The notes: generated from the letters alone by a model not told the origin. A stretch of 64,000 nt of DNA from Streptomyces vinaceus (GCF_008704935.1 NZ_CP023692.1:1674001-1738000); one strand, 5' to 3'; positions 1 to 17,700 are shown, numbered from the stretch's first letter. A program made the numbers and translations.

Positions 1-1352
1 AGACGGTGTGCGCGGTGGCCGTGGAGCGCGGGGTGGACGCCGTGGTGGCGCCGGCCGCGGTGATCCGTTCCGGGGCGGCCTTCCTGAGCCTCGACCCGGA
101 GCAGCCGCCGGCCCGGCTGGCGGCGCTGGTCCGCAGCGGCGGCGCCGACATGCTGCTGACCTCCTCGGCCCTCGCGGGCGGGCTCGACCTGCCGGTCCCG
201 GGGACCCCCGTCCTCCTCGACCGCCCGCAGGGTCCGGCCGAGGAGGCCCCGGGAAGCGCCGGGCCGCCGGGCGGGCGGGCGCTCGCCTACGTCAGCCACA
301 CCTCCGGGAGCACCGGGGAGCCCAGCGCCGTCCTGGTCGAACACGCCGGGCTGGACTCGTACCTGCGCTTCGTGGCCCGCGACTACGGCCTCGGCCCGGA
401 CACGGTGGCCCTCCAGGTGGCCCCGCTGGGCTACGACGCCTCGCTGCGGGACACCTTCGCCCCGCTGCTGGCGGGCGGGCGGCTGGTGGTGGTGCCGCGT
501 TCGGCGCTGCTGCGGCCCGAGGAGTTCGGCGCCGTCGTACGGGAGCACGCGGTGACCGCGCTGCTCAGCGTGACGCCGTCCTTCCTGTCCTTCCTCGCCG
601 GGCAGCCGGACGCGGAGCGACTGCTCGACGGCGTACGGCTGGTGGTGTCCAGCGGTGAGTCGCTGCGCCCGTTCCTGACCGCCGGCGGCCGGGCCCTGGT
701 GCCGGGCGCGCTGGTCAACCAGTACGGGCCGACCGAGTGCACGATGACCTCGACCCGCCACGCCGTACCCGCCGAGCCGGACGTCCTGACCGACATCGTG
801 GGCACGCCGATCGACGGGGTCGTGGTCCGGCTGCTGGACGAGGGGCTGTCGCCGGTGCCCGACGGGTCCGTCGGCGAGGTCTGCATCGGCGGGGTGGGGG
901 TGGCCCGCGGGTACCGCGGGCGGCCCGCCCGTACGGCCGAGTGCTTCGTACCCGACCCGCTCGGGCCGCCCGGCGCGCGGATGTACCGGACGGGCGACCT
1001 CGCGACCCTGGGCCCGGACGGGCTGGAGTACCTGGGACGCCGGGACCGCCAGGTCAAGATCCGCGGTTACCGGGTGGACCCGGCCGAGGTGGAGGGCGCG
1101 CTGCTGGCCCACGCCGGGGTCACGGGGGCGGTCGTCACCCCCGACACCGACGCGCAGGGGCGGGTGTTCCTCGTCGCGCACGTCACCGGGGAGCTGGCCG
1201 AGGTGAAGGACGCGGCGCTCCGCGCCCACCTGGGCGCCGTGCTGCCCCCGCACCTGATGCCGCGCCGGTTCGTGCGGCTGGCGGAACTGCCCACCACCCG
1301 CGGCGGCAAGGCCGACCGCCGCGCCCTGTCGCAGACCGGAGGCCGGACATGA
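1..1352 (+). CDS. Stand-alone NRPS adenylation domain, 5' end outside the window
   Basis: The protein activates an amino acid as the aminoacyl adenylate and should load it on a carrier protein. Visible core motifs are A3 (TSGSTGEPSAV, with the usual Lys of this loop replaced), A5 (NQYGPTE), A7 (YRTGDLA), A8 (DRQVKIRGYRVDPAE) and A10 with its catalytic Lys (GGKADRRAL). The reading frame is open to the window edge and begins around motif A2, so roughly the first 60-80 residues are missing. No carrier domain follows A10; the carrier is probably the free-standing protein at 2595. Aligning by eye to GrsA gives a specificity code of about D-A-R-S-V-S-Q-M-T-K, which I cannot assign; Asp at the first position implies an alpha-amino acid. 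The stop overlaps the next start (ATGA), so the two genes are translationally coupled. Confidence 0.93.
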   Translation, partial: TVCAVAVERGVDAVVAPAAVIRSGAAFLSLDPEQPPARLAALVRSGGADMLLTSSALAGGLDLPVPGTPVLLDRPQGPAEEAPGSAGPPGGRALAYVSHTSGSTGEPSAVLVEHAGLDSYLRFVARDYGLGPDTVALQVAPLGYDASLRDTFAPLLAGGRLVVVPRSALLRPEEFGAVVREHAVTALLSVTPSFLSFLAGQPDAERLLDGVRLVVSSGESLRPFLTAGGRALVPGALVNQYGPTECTMTSTRHAVPAEPDVLTDIVGTPIDGVVVRLLDEGLSPVPDGSVGEVCIGGVGVARGYRGRPARTAECFVPDPLGPPGARMYRTGDLATLGPDGLEYLGRRDRQVKIRGYRVDPAEVEGALLAHAGVTGAVVTPDTDAQGRVFLVAHVTGELAEVKDAALRAHLGAVLPPHLMPRRFVRLAELPTTRGGKADRRALSQTGGRT

Positions 1353-2488
1353 CCACCGCGCCGAGCGCGCCGCGCCCGCCCGTGACGTCCGTGGCGTCCC
1401 GGAGCCCGCGTGGGCCCCTCTCGCTGCCCGGGCCGCGTGCGCCCATGACCCCCAGGGCGCCGGCGGCACCGGCCGTACCCGGCGCGCCGACCGCGCCCGC
1501 CCCCGGCGGCCACGCCCCCCGGGGTCTCCCGCTCGGCCGGGCCGACGTGGAGGCCGCGGCCGCACGGATCGCCGGCCAGGTGCTGCGGACCCCGCTGCTG
1601 CCGGGGCTGCCCGCGCCCGGACTTCGCCACGGCGGCCGGGGACTGCTGCTGAAGGCCGAACACCTCCAGTACAGCGGGTCGTTCAAGCTGCGCGGGGCCG
1701 CCAACGCCGTGCTGGCCCTGGGCGCCCGCCGGATGGTGACCGGCTCCTCCGGGAACCACGGGATCGCGCTGGCCCGGCTGGCCGCCTCGCTCGGCGCCGA
1801 GGTGACCGTGGTGCTGGCCGGCGGGGCGCATCCCGCCAAGATCGCCCTGATCAAGGCCCTCGGCGGGCGTACGGTCCGGGTGCCGGGCGGGGTCGCCGAG
1901 CGCGACGCCCGGGCGCGGGAGCTGGCCGAGGAGACGGGCGCGGTCCTCATCCCCTCCTCCGACCACGAGCTGGTGGTCGCCGGGCAGGGCACGGTCGGTC
2001 TGGAGATCCTCGCCCAGGCGCCCGACACCGAGACCGTGTTCGTGCCGACCGGCGGGGGCGGGCTGCTCGCCGGGGTGTGCCTCGCCGCGTACGGGCATCC
2101 GGTGCGGGTGGTGGGCGTCGAGCCCGCCGGCACCCCGCGCTACGCCCGGTCGCTGGCCGCGGGGCACCCGGTACGGCTGGCGCCGGGCGACTCCGTCGCC
2201 GACGGGCTGCGCGGGCAGCAGCCGGGGGCGGTGCCCTACCCCGTCATCCGGGACCGGGTCGACGACCTGATCGCCGTCTCCGACGCGGAGATCCTCGCCG
2301 CGGCCGCGCTGCTGCGGCGGCGCGGGATCGAGGCGGAGCCCTCCGGCGCGGTCGCGCTGGCGGGGGCGGTCCGCGCGGGGCGCGGCTGCGGCCCCTGCGT
2401 CGCCGTCGTCTCGGGCGGCAACACCAAGGTGGCGCTGATGGCGGCCGCCGCAGCCGCGGCCCCTTCCCGTACGCCGTGCGTGACCTGA
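1349..2488 (+). CDS. PLP-dependent fold-type-II enzyme, threonine dehydratase/serine racemase-like
   Basis: This 379-aa protein belongs to the tryptophan-synthase-beta fold of PLP enzymes. The Schiff-base lysine is K113 in SGSFKLRG, an SSGNHG loop follows at about 133-138, a glycine-rich phosphate clamp GGGGLLAG starts at residue 235, and SGGN lies near the C-terminus. These fit threonine/serine ammonia-lyases, serine racemase and related beta-eliminating or beta-replacing enzymes. The first 55 residues are a Pro/Ala-rich low-complexity extension, so a later start is possible, but the ATGA overlap with the upstream adenylation gene favours this one. Lying between a free adenylation domain and a free carrier protein, it probably makes or modifies the unusual amino acid that pair handles. 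The exact reaction (dehydration, racemisation or beta-substitution) cannot be read from sequence. Confidence 0.9.
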   Translation: MTTAPSAPRPPVTSVASRSPRGPLSLPGPRAPMTPRAPAAPAVPGAPTAPAPGGHAPRGLPLGRADVEAAAARIAGQVLRTPLLPGLPAPGLRHGGRGLLLKAEHLQYSGSFKLRGAANAVLALGARRMVTGSSGNHGIALARLAASLGAEVTVVLAGGAHPAKIALIKALGGRTVRVPGGVAERDARARELAEETGAVLIPSSDHELVVAGQGTVGLEILAQAPDTETVFVPTGGGGLLAGVCLAAYGHPVRVVGVEPAGTPRYARSLAAGHPVRLAPGDSVADGLRGQQPGAVPYPVIRDRVDDLIAVSDAEILAAAALLRRRGIEAEPSGAVALAGAVRAGRGCGPCVAVVSGGNTKVALMAAAAAAAPSRTPCVT

Positions 2489-2594
2489 ACCGGCCCCACC
2501 GCCTGAACCCACCCCGCCACCCGGACCACCACATCGGCCCGAACCGCCCGAACCGCCCTGCACCACCCGCATACCCGCTCCTGGAGGAGATCCC

Positions 2595-2876
2595 ATGACC
2601 ACGACCGTGAACGAGACCGCGCACCTGACCGCCCAGCTGACCGCCACCGCCCTGACCGAGCTGGTCGTCTCCATCTACCGCGACACCCTGGGGGTCGCCG
2701 ACCTCGACGAGCAGAGCGACTTCTACGAGTGGGGCGGGGATTCCCTGACCGCCTTCCGGATCACCGCACGGCTGGAGGAGGCGCTCGGGGCGGAGGTCCC
2801 GGTGGCCCTGGTCTTCGCCTACCCCTCGCCGGCGGACCTCGCCGACGTCGTCCACGCCGACTTCGTCCAGGCATGA
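2595..2876 (+). CDS. Stand-alone peptidyl carrier protein
   Basis: A 93-aa single carrier domain. The motif EWGGDSLTAFR gives the phosphopantetheine attachment serine at residue 50. A strong ribosome site (GGAGGAG) lies 6-12 bases before the ATG. It sits 106 bp after the PLP enzyme and 10 bp before the LanB-like gene, so its likely partners are the upstream adenylation enzyme (loading), the LanB-like protein (tailoring or transfer) and the first condensation domain of the downstream NRPS (acceptance). A free carrier with enzymes around it is a common way to modify an amino acid while it is thioester-bound. The 2489-2594 gap holds only CCGAAC/CCGCCC-like repeats and the ribosome site. Confidence 0.93.
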   Translation: MTTTVNETAHLTAQLTATALTELVVSIYRDTLGVADLDEQSDFYEWGGDSLTAFRITARLEEALGAEVPVALVFAYPSPADLADVVHADFVQA

Positions 2877-2886
2877 GGGACCGGTC

Positions 2887-5193
2887 ATGACCGATACCTA
2901 CGTACCCGGCGGCCGCTGGCGGCTGTGGGACCAATTCGCCCTGCGCGGTGCGGGCTTCCCGGCCGGGGGCGTGCTGCGGCTGGCCCCGGACGGGCTGGCC
3001 TCGGCCGCCGACAAGTTCGATCCCGGTGAGGGGCCGGCCGGCCTGGCGGGCGAGCGGTGGGGGGAGTTCGCCGCCCTGTTCGCCGAGGCCCAGGTGGAGA
3101 CGGCGCACACGCTCCAGGACATCGCCCGGATGCCCGCCTTCCGGGAGGCGGTCGCCTGGCAGAACCGCCCCGTGCTCGCCTCCGGGATCACGCCCTTCCT
3201 CAACTGGACCCCGACCGCGGCGGGCCGGACCAGCATGCCCCGCCAGCGCGAGGAGCTCGTCGCCCACTACTGGCAGCGGTTCTGCGTCAAGAACGACACC
3301 ATCGGGTTCTTCGGCCCGGTGGGCTGGGGCCGCTGGGACCTGGCCACCGACGGGGTGCGGGTCGACCCCGGCACCGGCCTGATCGCGGGCTCGGAGGTCT
3401 ACTTCGCCAGCTGGGCCGTCGACGCCCTGGCCGCGCGGATCGACTCCGACCCGGCGGTACGGGAGTGGGTGGCTCCCCGGCGCGTGCCGTTCGTCCGTCA
3501 GTCCGGCATGGACGTGACGGTGCCGGGCCGGCCGCGCCAGGCCCTCGGCGAGGGGGCGCGGGCGGTGCTCGCGCTCTGCGACGGGATCCGTCCGGCGCGC
3601 GAGATCCGGGCCGCACTGCCGGAGGTGGACGTGTCCGCCGCACTGGCCGACCTGGTCGCCCGCCGGTGGGTGGTGTGGAAGCTGGAGGTGCCCGCCGACG
3701 CCCGCCCCGAGCGGTACCTGCGGGCCTGGCTGGAGCGGGTCGGGGACGCGGAGCTGCGCGAGCCGGGCCTGGCCGCGCTGGACGCCCTGGAGCGGGGCCG
3801 GGCCCGGGTGGCCGGGGCGGACGGGCCCGAGGCGCTGGTGGCCGCGCTGACCGAGCTGGAGGGCGAGTTCGTCACGCTGACCGAGACCGCCGCCGTACGG
3901 GAGAAGGCGGCCGGGACGGCGCCCTGCCGGGCGCTGGTGTACTCCGACTGCCGCCGGGCGGCGACGGCCGCCCTCGGGCGGAGCGTGCACGAGGCGCTCG
4001 CCCCGCTGGACCCGCTGCTGACCAGCGCCGGGTGGCTCACGGCGCGGCTCGCCGACGCCGTGATGGCCCGGGCACGGGAGGTGTACCGGCGGCTGGCCGG
4101 GCAGGGGCCGGTGGACCTGGCCGCGTTCTGGTTCGCCTGCATGCCGATCCTGCACGGCGCCGCCCGCACGGAATCCGCCGATCTCCAGCAGGAGTTCCGC
4201 AGGCGCTGGGACGCCATCCTGTCGCCGCCCCCGGGCACCCGCCGTGTCCGGCTGCCGCTGGAGGCGGTCGCGGGGCCCGTCGTCGAGCAGTTCGGCGGCC
4301 CGGGCGGGGGCTGGGCCACCGCCCGCTACCTCAGTCCCGACATCATGATCGCCGCCAGCGGGGAACAGGCCCTGTCGCGGGGCGACTTCGAGCTGGTGCT
4401 CGGCGAACTGCACGTCGCGGCCAACACCTTGGGCTCCTCACTGTTCGTCAACCAGCACCCGGACCCCGCGGAGCTGCTCGCACTCACCGGCCGGGACCAC
4501 CCCGGCCCCCGGCTGCTGCCGCTGCTGCCCAAGGAGCACCGCTCCCGGCTCTCCGCGCGGACCCGGCAGGTCCTGATCCGCCCCGAGGACCACTACGTCG
4601 CCCTCGTCGACTTCACCGCCGATCCCGCCCGGCCCCGTACGGTGCTCAGCGCCGACGTGGCGGTGACCGAACGGGCGGACGGCGAGCTGGCGGTGGTGCT
4701 GCCAGACGGGTCGGAGTTCCCCGCCGTGGACGTGTTCTCGCACGTGCTGACCACCCTGGCGATGGACCTGTTCCAGATCCTGCCCGACGGGGCGGACCAC
4801 TCCCCCCGGGTCACCGTGGACCGGCTGGTGGTGGCGCGCGAGACCTGGCGGCTGGCGCCGTCCGACCTGGACTTCGCCGACGAGAAGGACGAGGCCCGCC
4901 GGTTCGTACGGGCCCGGCAGTGGCGGGAGCGGCGCGAGCTGCCGCGGTTCGTGTTCGTCGTGCTGCCGACCGAGACCCGCCCGTTCTACGTGGACTTCGA
5001 CAGCCCGGTGTACGTGAACATCCTCGCCAAGGCGGTCCGCAGGATGGCCCGCAAGGAGCCCGGCGGCCGGGCCGTGTTCACCGAGATGCTGCCGAGCCCC
5101 GAACAGGCCTGGCTGACCGACGACCAGGGCGAGGCCTACACCTGCGAGCTGCGGTTCGTGGCCGTGGACGAGGGGGCGGTGGACGCGGGCTGA
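2887..5193 (+). CDS. LanB-like protein with only the glutamylation-type domain (small LanB)
   Basis: At 768 aa it matches the N-terminal, tRNA-using domain of lantibiotic dehydratases. Family marks are FALRGAGFP near the start, a CDGIRPAREI stretch about residues 233-242, ALVYSDCRRA near 350, and the terminal block with FYVDFDSPVYVN and FTEMLPSPEQAW. Full LanB proteins are about 1000 aa because an elimination domain follows; here the protein ends where that domain would begin and no separate elimination gene lies nearby. Small LanBs include split dehydratases and PEARLs, which add amino acids from aminoacyl-tRNA to a peptide. Ten bases after a carrier protein and ahead of the NRPS genes, it may act on a carrier-bound residue; that is inference. 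It has no visible RiPP precursor of its own next to it. Confidence 0.85.
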   Translation: MTDTYVPGGRWRLWDQFALRGAGFPAGGVLRLAPDGLASAADKFDPGEGPAGLAGERWGEFAALFAEAQVETAHTLQDIARMPAFREAVAWQNRPVLASGITPFLNWTPTAAGRTSMPRQREELVAHYWQRFCVKNDTIGFFGPVGWGRWDLATDGVRVDPGTGLIAGSEVYFASWAVDALAARIDSDPAVREWVAPRRVPFVRQSGMDVTVPGRPRQALGEGARAVLALCDGIRPAREIRAALPEVDVSAALADLVARRWVVWKLEVPADARPERYLRAWLERVGDAELREPGLAALDALERGRARVAGADGPEALVAALTELEGEFVTLTETAAVREKAAGTAPCRALVYSDCRRAATAALGRSVHEALAPLDPLLTSAGWLTARLADAVMARAREVYRRLAGQGPVDLAAFWFACMPILHGAARTESADLQQEFRRRWDAILSPPPGTRRVRLPLEAVAGPVVEQFGGPGGGWATARYLSPDIMIAASGEQALSRGDFELVLGELHVAANTLGSSLFVNQHPDPAELLALTGRDHPGPRLLPLLPKEHRSRLSARTRQVLIRPEDHYVALVDFTADPARPRTVLSADVAVTERADGELAVVLPDGSEFPAVDVFSHVLTTLAMDLFQILPDGADHSPRVTVDRLVVARETWRLAPSDLDFADEKDEARRFVRARQWRERRELPRFVFVVLPTETRPFYVDFDSPVYVNILAKAVRRMARKEPGGRAVFTEMLPSPEQAWLTDDQGEAYTCELRFVAVDEGAVDAG

Positions 5194-5378
5194 GCGGAAC
5201 ACGGGAGGACCAGGGAGCGACGCGTACCGGCGGCGCGCACGGCGGAGCACCAGCTGCCGTGCGGGGCCGCCGTTGCGCGTTCTACCCCCCGCGGCTGCGT
5301 GCGCGGCTGCGTCTTCTTCCCTACTGACGGATCTCCGCAGACAGCAGTGTTGAGGAAAACACCGCTTGGAGGCCCACA
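5194..5378 (+). promoter_or_regulatory. Gap ahead of the NRPS genes; possible promoter
   Basis: This 185-bp space separates the LanB-like gene from the first NRPS. It holds a GC-rich stretch, then a more AT-rich stretch (TGAGGAAAACACC) shortly before the start. The ribosome site GGAGG at 5368-5372 is 6 bases before the GTG. No clear -35/-10 pair or terminator hairpin was identified, so read-through from the upstream cassette is equally possible. Confidence 0.35.
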
Positions 5379-11735
<6,357 letters not shown>

Positions 11736-11787
11736 CCGCCGCCGCGTTCCGGACCTCGATCCCAGCCTTGATTGGACGGCACTTGCG

Positions 11788-14700
11788 ATGACCACTGCAC
11801 AGGTCGAACCCTCCACCACCACCTCGTCGAACGCCCCCGGCGGCCTCTCCCCCGCCGCCCGCCGGCTCCTCGAAATGCGCCTGCGCGGCAAGGCCTCCGC
11901 CGCGCCCGCCGGAATCCCGCGCCTGGACCCGCGCCCCGCCCTGGCTCCCCTGTCGGCCGCCCAGCAGCGCCTGTACTTCCTCGACCAGCTCGACCCCGGC
12001 GGCGTCGAGTACCTGATGCCCGCCGCCTGGCGGTTCACCGGGCCCCTGGACACCGCCGCGCTCAGCGCCGCGATCGGGGACCTCACCGCCCGCCACGAGC
12101 AGCTGCGGGTGGTCTTCTCCCACGAGGACGGCGTGCCCGCCCAGCGCGTGCTGCCCGCCGCCGACGCGGCCGGCCTCGACGTGGTGGACCTGCCCCCGGC
12201 GGTCCGCGAGGGCGGCCCCGGGGCGATCGCCGCGGCCGTGCGGGAGGTGGCGCTGCGCCCCTTCGACCTGGCGGCCGCGCCCCCGTTCCGGGCCACGCTG
12301 CTGCGGATCGGCGCCGAGGACCACGTCCTGGTCCTGGCCATGCACCACATCGTCTCGGACGGCTGGTCGCTGGACATCCTGACGGGCGACCTCGGCGCCT
12401 GCTACCGCGCCAGATGCCAGGGCCGGGCCCCGCAGCTCCCCCAGCCGCCGGTCGACTACACCGACTACGCGCACTGGCAGCGCGGCGCGGACGAGAGCGC
12501 CGACCTGGACTACTGGCGCCGGGCGCTGGCCGGTCTGACCCCGCTCGAACTGCCCACCGACCACCCGCGGCCCGCCGTCCGCAGCTCCGCCGGCGCCGTG
12601 CACACGGTGGAGCTCCCCGAGGGGCTGACGGCGGCGCTGGCCGAGCTCGGCCGCCGGGCCGACACCACCTCGTACATGACCCTGATGGCGGCCTTCCAGG
12701 CGGCGCTGGCCTTCCACAGCGGCCAGGACGACATCGCGATCGGCACGGTCGTCGCCAACCGGGAGCGCCCGGAGATCGAGCAGCTGGTCGGGTTCTTCGT
12801 GAACACCCTGGTCATCCGGACCGACCTGGCGGGTGACCCGACCTCGGCCCAGCTCCTCGCCCGGACCCGGGAGAGCGTCCTGGGCGCCCTGTCCCACCAG
12901 AGCCTGCCCTTCGAGCGGGTCGTCGACGAGCTCAGCCCCGAGCGGGACCTGTCGCGCAACCCCCTGTTCCAGGTGCTGTTCTCGCACTCCGCCACCGCGC
13001 AGCAGGGCGGGTACGCCCTGGGCGGTGCGACGGGCACGCCCTTCCCCATCGACCTGACCACCGCGAAGTTCGACCTGACGCTGGACGTCAGCGAGGACGC
13101 GGACCGCATCCGGCTGCGTTTCGTCTACCGCCCCGACCTGTTCGACGCGGCTTCGGTGGCCCGGCTGGCCGAGCACACCCTCGCGGTGCTGCGGGCCTTC
13201 GCCGAGGCCCCGGACGTGCCGCTCGGCATGGCCGATCTGCTCACCGCCGACGAGCGGGCCGCGCTGCTCGGCCCCGACGGCCCGGCCAACCGCCCGCCGG
13301 CGGGCGCCGTGCCCGAGCCGGCGCCGCGGCTCGCGATGGAGCGGCTGGCCGAGCGGATCCGGCTGGCCCCCGCCTCCGTGGCCGTCTCCGGCGGCGGCCG
13401 CAGCCTGACGTACGCCGAGCTCGACGCGGCCTCGCTGGCCCTGGCCCGGCGGCTGCGGGCGGCGGGCATCGGTCCGGAGTCCCTGGTCGGGGTGTGCCTG
13501 GGCCGCTCGGTCGACCTGGCCGTCGCGCTGCTGGGCGTATGGCGGGCCGGTGCGGCGTACCTGCCGCTGGACCCCGCCCACCCGCGGGCCCGGCGGGAGT
13601 TCACGGTCGGTGACGCCGGGGTGGAGTGGGTGGTCACCGACGCGGTCGGCCGCGCGGCGGTCGAGGGGCTGCCGGTGGGCCTGATCCCGCTGGCCGATCC
13701 CGCCGGAGCCCCCTCCTGCGACCCCGGCGACGGCCCGGGCGAGGACACCGAGGACCTGCACTGCGCCGTCCCCGGGCCGCAGGCCCTCGCGTACGTCATC
13801 TACACCTCCGGTTCGACCGGGCAGCCCAAGGGCGTCGAGATCACCCACGGCAACCTGGCCTGGCTGCTGGGCGCCGCCGACCACCACTTCGACTTCGGCG
13901 CCGACGACGTGTGGACGCTCCTGCACTCCCCCGCCTTCGACTTCTCCGTCTGGGAGCTGTGGGCCCCGCTGGCCTCCGGCGGGCGCGTGGTGGTGCTGAC
14001 CGAGGACGAGGTCCGCGATCCGGCGGCCGTCCACGCCGTCCTGCGCGACGAACGCGTCACCGTCCTGAACCAGACCCCTGCCGCCTTCAAGGGACTGCGG
14101 GCCCATCTGGCCCAGCAGGGAGCGGGATTCTCCGAGCTCGCGCTGCGCACGGTGGTCTTCGGCGGCGACGCCTTCGACGCCCGCGACTACCGCGACTGGT
14201 TCGCCGTGCCCGAGGACCGTCGGCCCGCGCTCGTGAACATGTACGGGATCACCGAGACGACCGTGCACGTCACCTACCGGCTGATCACCGAGGAGGACAC
14301 GGTCTCGCCCGTGTACTCGCCGATCGGCCGCCCCCTGGCCGGCCAGCACGGCTACGTCCTGGACCGGGCGGGCCGCCTGGTGCCGCACGGCACCGTGGGC
14401 GAGCTCTACGTGTCCGGCGGCGGCGTGGCCCGCGGCTACCGCAACCGGCCCCAGCTGTCCGCCGAGCGCTTCCCCCTCGACCCCTTCGGTCCCGCCGGCA
14501 CCCGCATGTACCGCACCGGTGACCTGGTACGGGTGCTGCCCGACGGGCAGTTGGCGTACGCCGGCCGCGCCGACCACCAGGTCAAGATCCGCGGCTTCCG
14601 CATCGAGCCCGGCGAGATCGAGACCGCGCTGCGCGCCCTGCCCGGCGTCCGGGACGCCGCGGTGGTGGCCCGGCCCGACGCGCACGGCGGGGCCCGCCTG

Positions 14701-17700
14701 GTCGCCCACGTGGTGCTGACCGAGGGCCGGCCGCTGGACGCGCCGGACCTGCGCGACCGGCTGCGCCTGACGCTGCCGGAGTACATGGTGCCCGCGCTGT
14801 TCGTCCGGCACGCGAAGCTGCCGATCACCGCCAACGGCAAGGTGGACCGCACCTCCCTGGTGGCGGTGGCCGTCGAGGGGGCCGCCGCACCCGCCGGGTA
14901 CGTCCCGCCGGCCGGTGCGGCGGAGGAGGCGCTGGCCCGCATCTGGTCGGACGTGCTGGGCGCCGAGCGGATCAGCCGTACCGCGAACTTCTTCGACCTG
15001 GGCGGCGATTCGATGCTGGCCCTGCGGGTGATCGGGCAGGTCCGCAACGCCGGTCTGGGCCTGAGCGTGCCGGACCTGTTCCGGGCCCGCACCCTGGGCG
15101 ACCTCGCCGCGCTGGCGACCGAGGCGGCCGAGGGCACCGGTCCCGCGCCCGTGGAGCCGTTCTCCCAGCTGGACCCGGCCGACGCGGCGCGGCTGCCGCA
15201 GGGCCTGGACGACGCGTACCCGCTGACCATGCTCCAGGCCGGGATGCTGCACGAGATGCTGGCCGATCCGGGCCGCGGCGCCTACCACAACGTCACCGAC
15301 CTCAAGATCACCGTGCCGGAGGGCTTCGACCTCGCCGCCTTCCAGGCCGCGGTGGACACCGTGGTGCGCGGCCACAGCATCCTGCGCTCCTCCATCGACC
15401 TGGTCTCCTTCTCCGAGCCGCTCCAGCTGGTGCACTCCGCCGCCGCGCTCCCGGTCGGCTACAGCGATCTGCGGGGCCTGCCGCACGCGCAGCAGTGGGC
15501 CTCGGTACGGGGCTACGTGGACGCCGAGTTCGCCCGGCGCTTCGACCTGGCGGCCCCGCCGCTGGTCCGCATCCACCTCCACCACCTCACCGACCGGGAG
15601 CTGCGGCTCACGCTCACCGACTGCCACGTGGTCCTCGACGGCTGGAGCCTGACCTCGCTCATCGCCGACCTGCTGGACCTGCACCGGCAGGCCGTGGCCC
15701 AGGGCCGGAGCCCGGAGCTGCCGCCGGCGCCCCCGTACGCCGAGTACGTGGCGCTGGAGCGGGCCGCACTGGTCGACGAGGAGGGTCTGGAGTACTGGCG
15801 GACGGCGCTCGCGGACCTGAGCCCGGTCCGGTTCACCCGGCGCGGTACGGAGGCCTCGGACGGCGGGCAGTTCGTGCACGAGGTGCGCCGCTCGTACGCC
15901 GCCCTCGCGGAGCCGATCGGCCGGCTGGCGCGGTTGGCCGGAGTGCCCCGCCGCACCGTCCTGCTCTGCGCGTTCCACCACACCATGAGCCTGTTCGCCG
16001 AACGCGACGGCTCCGCCGAGGGCCACTCGGTGGGCCTGGTCACCAACGGCCGGCCCGAGGTGCCGGGCGCCGACCGGATGCGCGGGCTGTTCCTGAACAC
16101 CGTGCCGTTCGGGGTGCGCCGGCCCCGGGGCAGCTGGCTGGAGTACCTGAAGGCCGCGTTCGCGGCCGAGCAGGAGATGCTCCCGTACCGCAGGGTGCCG
16201 CTGGCGCGGCTCGCGCAGCTGCGGCCCGGTCAGCCGAGCCTGGCGGACACCCTGTTCAACTACGTGAACTTCCACCGGCTGTCCGGGGACAGCTGGGACG
16301 ACTCGCTGGAGATCGCCCGCACCGCGTTCCCGCTGATGCTCAACGCGAGCGTGGAGTCCTTCACCCTCGACGTCGACCCGGACTACCTGGCCCCGGCCAC
16401 CGCCGAGCAGCTGGCCGACCTGATGTGCGGGGTGCTGAAGGCGATGACCGCGCGGCCGCAGGCCCCGGTGACGGCGCCGGTGCTGGCCGGCGAGGCGCGG
16501 ATGCGGGCGCTGGAGGAGTGGGGCCGCGGCCCCGAACTGCCCAACACCTCGCTGATGTTCCACGAGTGCGTGGCCGAGCACGCCGTGCTCACGCCCGGCG
16601 CGGTGGCCGTCCGGCAGGGAGACCGCGAGGTCACGTACGCCGAACTGGACGCCTCCGTGCACCGGTTGGCGGACCGGCTGCGGGCGCTCGGGGTCGGTCC
16701 TGAGGTACCCGTCGGCATCTGCCTCGACCGGGGTCCGGAGATGGTCCGGGCCGTGCTCGGCGTGCTCCGCGCGGGCGGGGCCTTCCTGCCGCTGGAGTCG
16801 CAGCACCCCGCCGACCGGCTGAAGTTCATCGTCGAGGACAGCGGGATGCCGGTGCTGATCACCCAGTCCTCGCTGGTGGGGACGGTGCCGTTCGACGGCC
16901 CGACCCTGGTCGTGGACGACCCGGCGACCTGGGCGGCTCCGGCCGGTCCCGCGGTCCCGGCGCCCGCCGTCACCGCGGACAACGCGGCCTACGTCCTCTA
17001 CACCTCCGGCTCCACGGGCACGCCCAAGGGCGTCACCATCGCGCACCGCAGCCTGACCAACATGCTGGAGGGGCAGCGCGACCTGTTCCCCGTGACCCCC
17101 GCCGACCGGGTGCTCCAGTTCGCCTCCCTCAGCTTCGACGTCTCGATCATGGACCTGACCTGGGCCCTGGCGAACGGCGCCCAGCTGTGCACACCGCCCC
17201 GGGAGGCCCTGCGCGCGGGCTCCGACCTCGCGCAGACCCTGCTCGACTACGGGATCACCGTCGCGATGCTGGCCCCGAGCGCCCTGGCGGCCCTCGGCGA
17301 GGACCGCTTCCCCGCGATCCGGATCCTCCAGGTCGCCGGCGAGGCCTGCCCGGCCGAACTGGCCCAGAAGTGGGCGCGCGGACGGCGGTTCTACAACGTC
17401 TACGGGCTCACCGAGACGGCCGTGTGGTCCGTCTCCACCCTCCTCAAGCCGGACTGCAAGCGCCCGCCGATCGGCTGGCCCATGCGGAACACGCAGGTCT
17501 ACGTCCTCGACGAGGACCTCCAGCCGGTCCCCGTCGGGGTGCAGGGCGAGGTCTACCTCGGCGGGCGCGCGATCGGCCGGGGCTACGTGAACCGCCCCGA
17601 CCTGACCGCCGCCGCGTTCGTCCCCGACCCGTACGGCGCCCCCGGCGCCCGGCTGTGCCGCACCGGCGACATCGGCGTCCAGCTGCCCGACGGCGCGGTG

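Noticed and set aside
737..1348. Upstream extension of the PLP enzyme frame to 737
   Set aside because: It overlaps the adenylation gene in a different frame and encodes Arg/Gly-rich sequence; the ATGA overlap at 1349 is the natural start.
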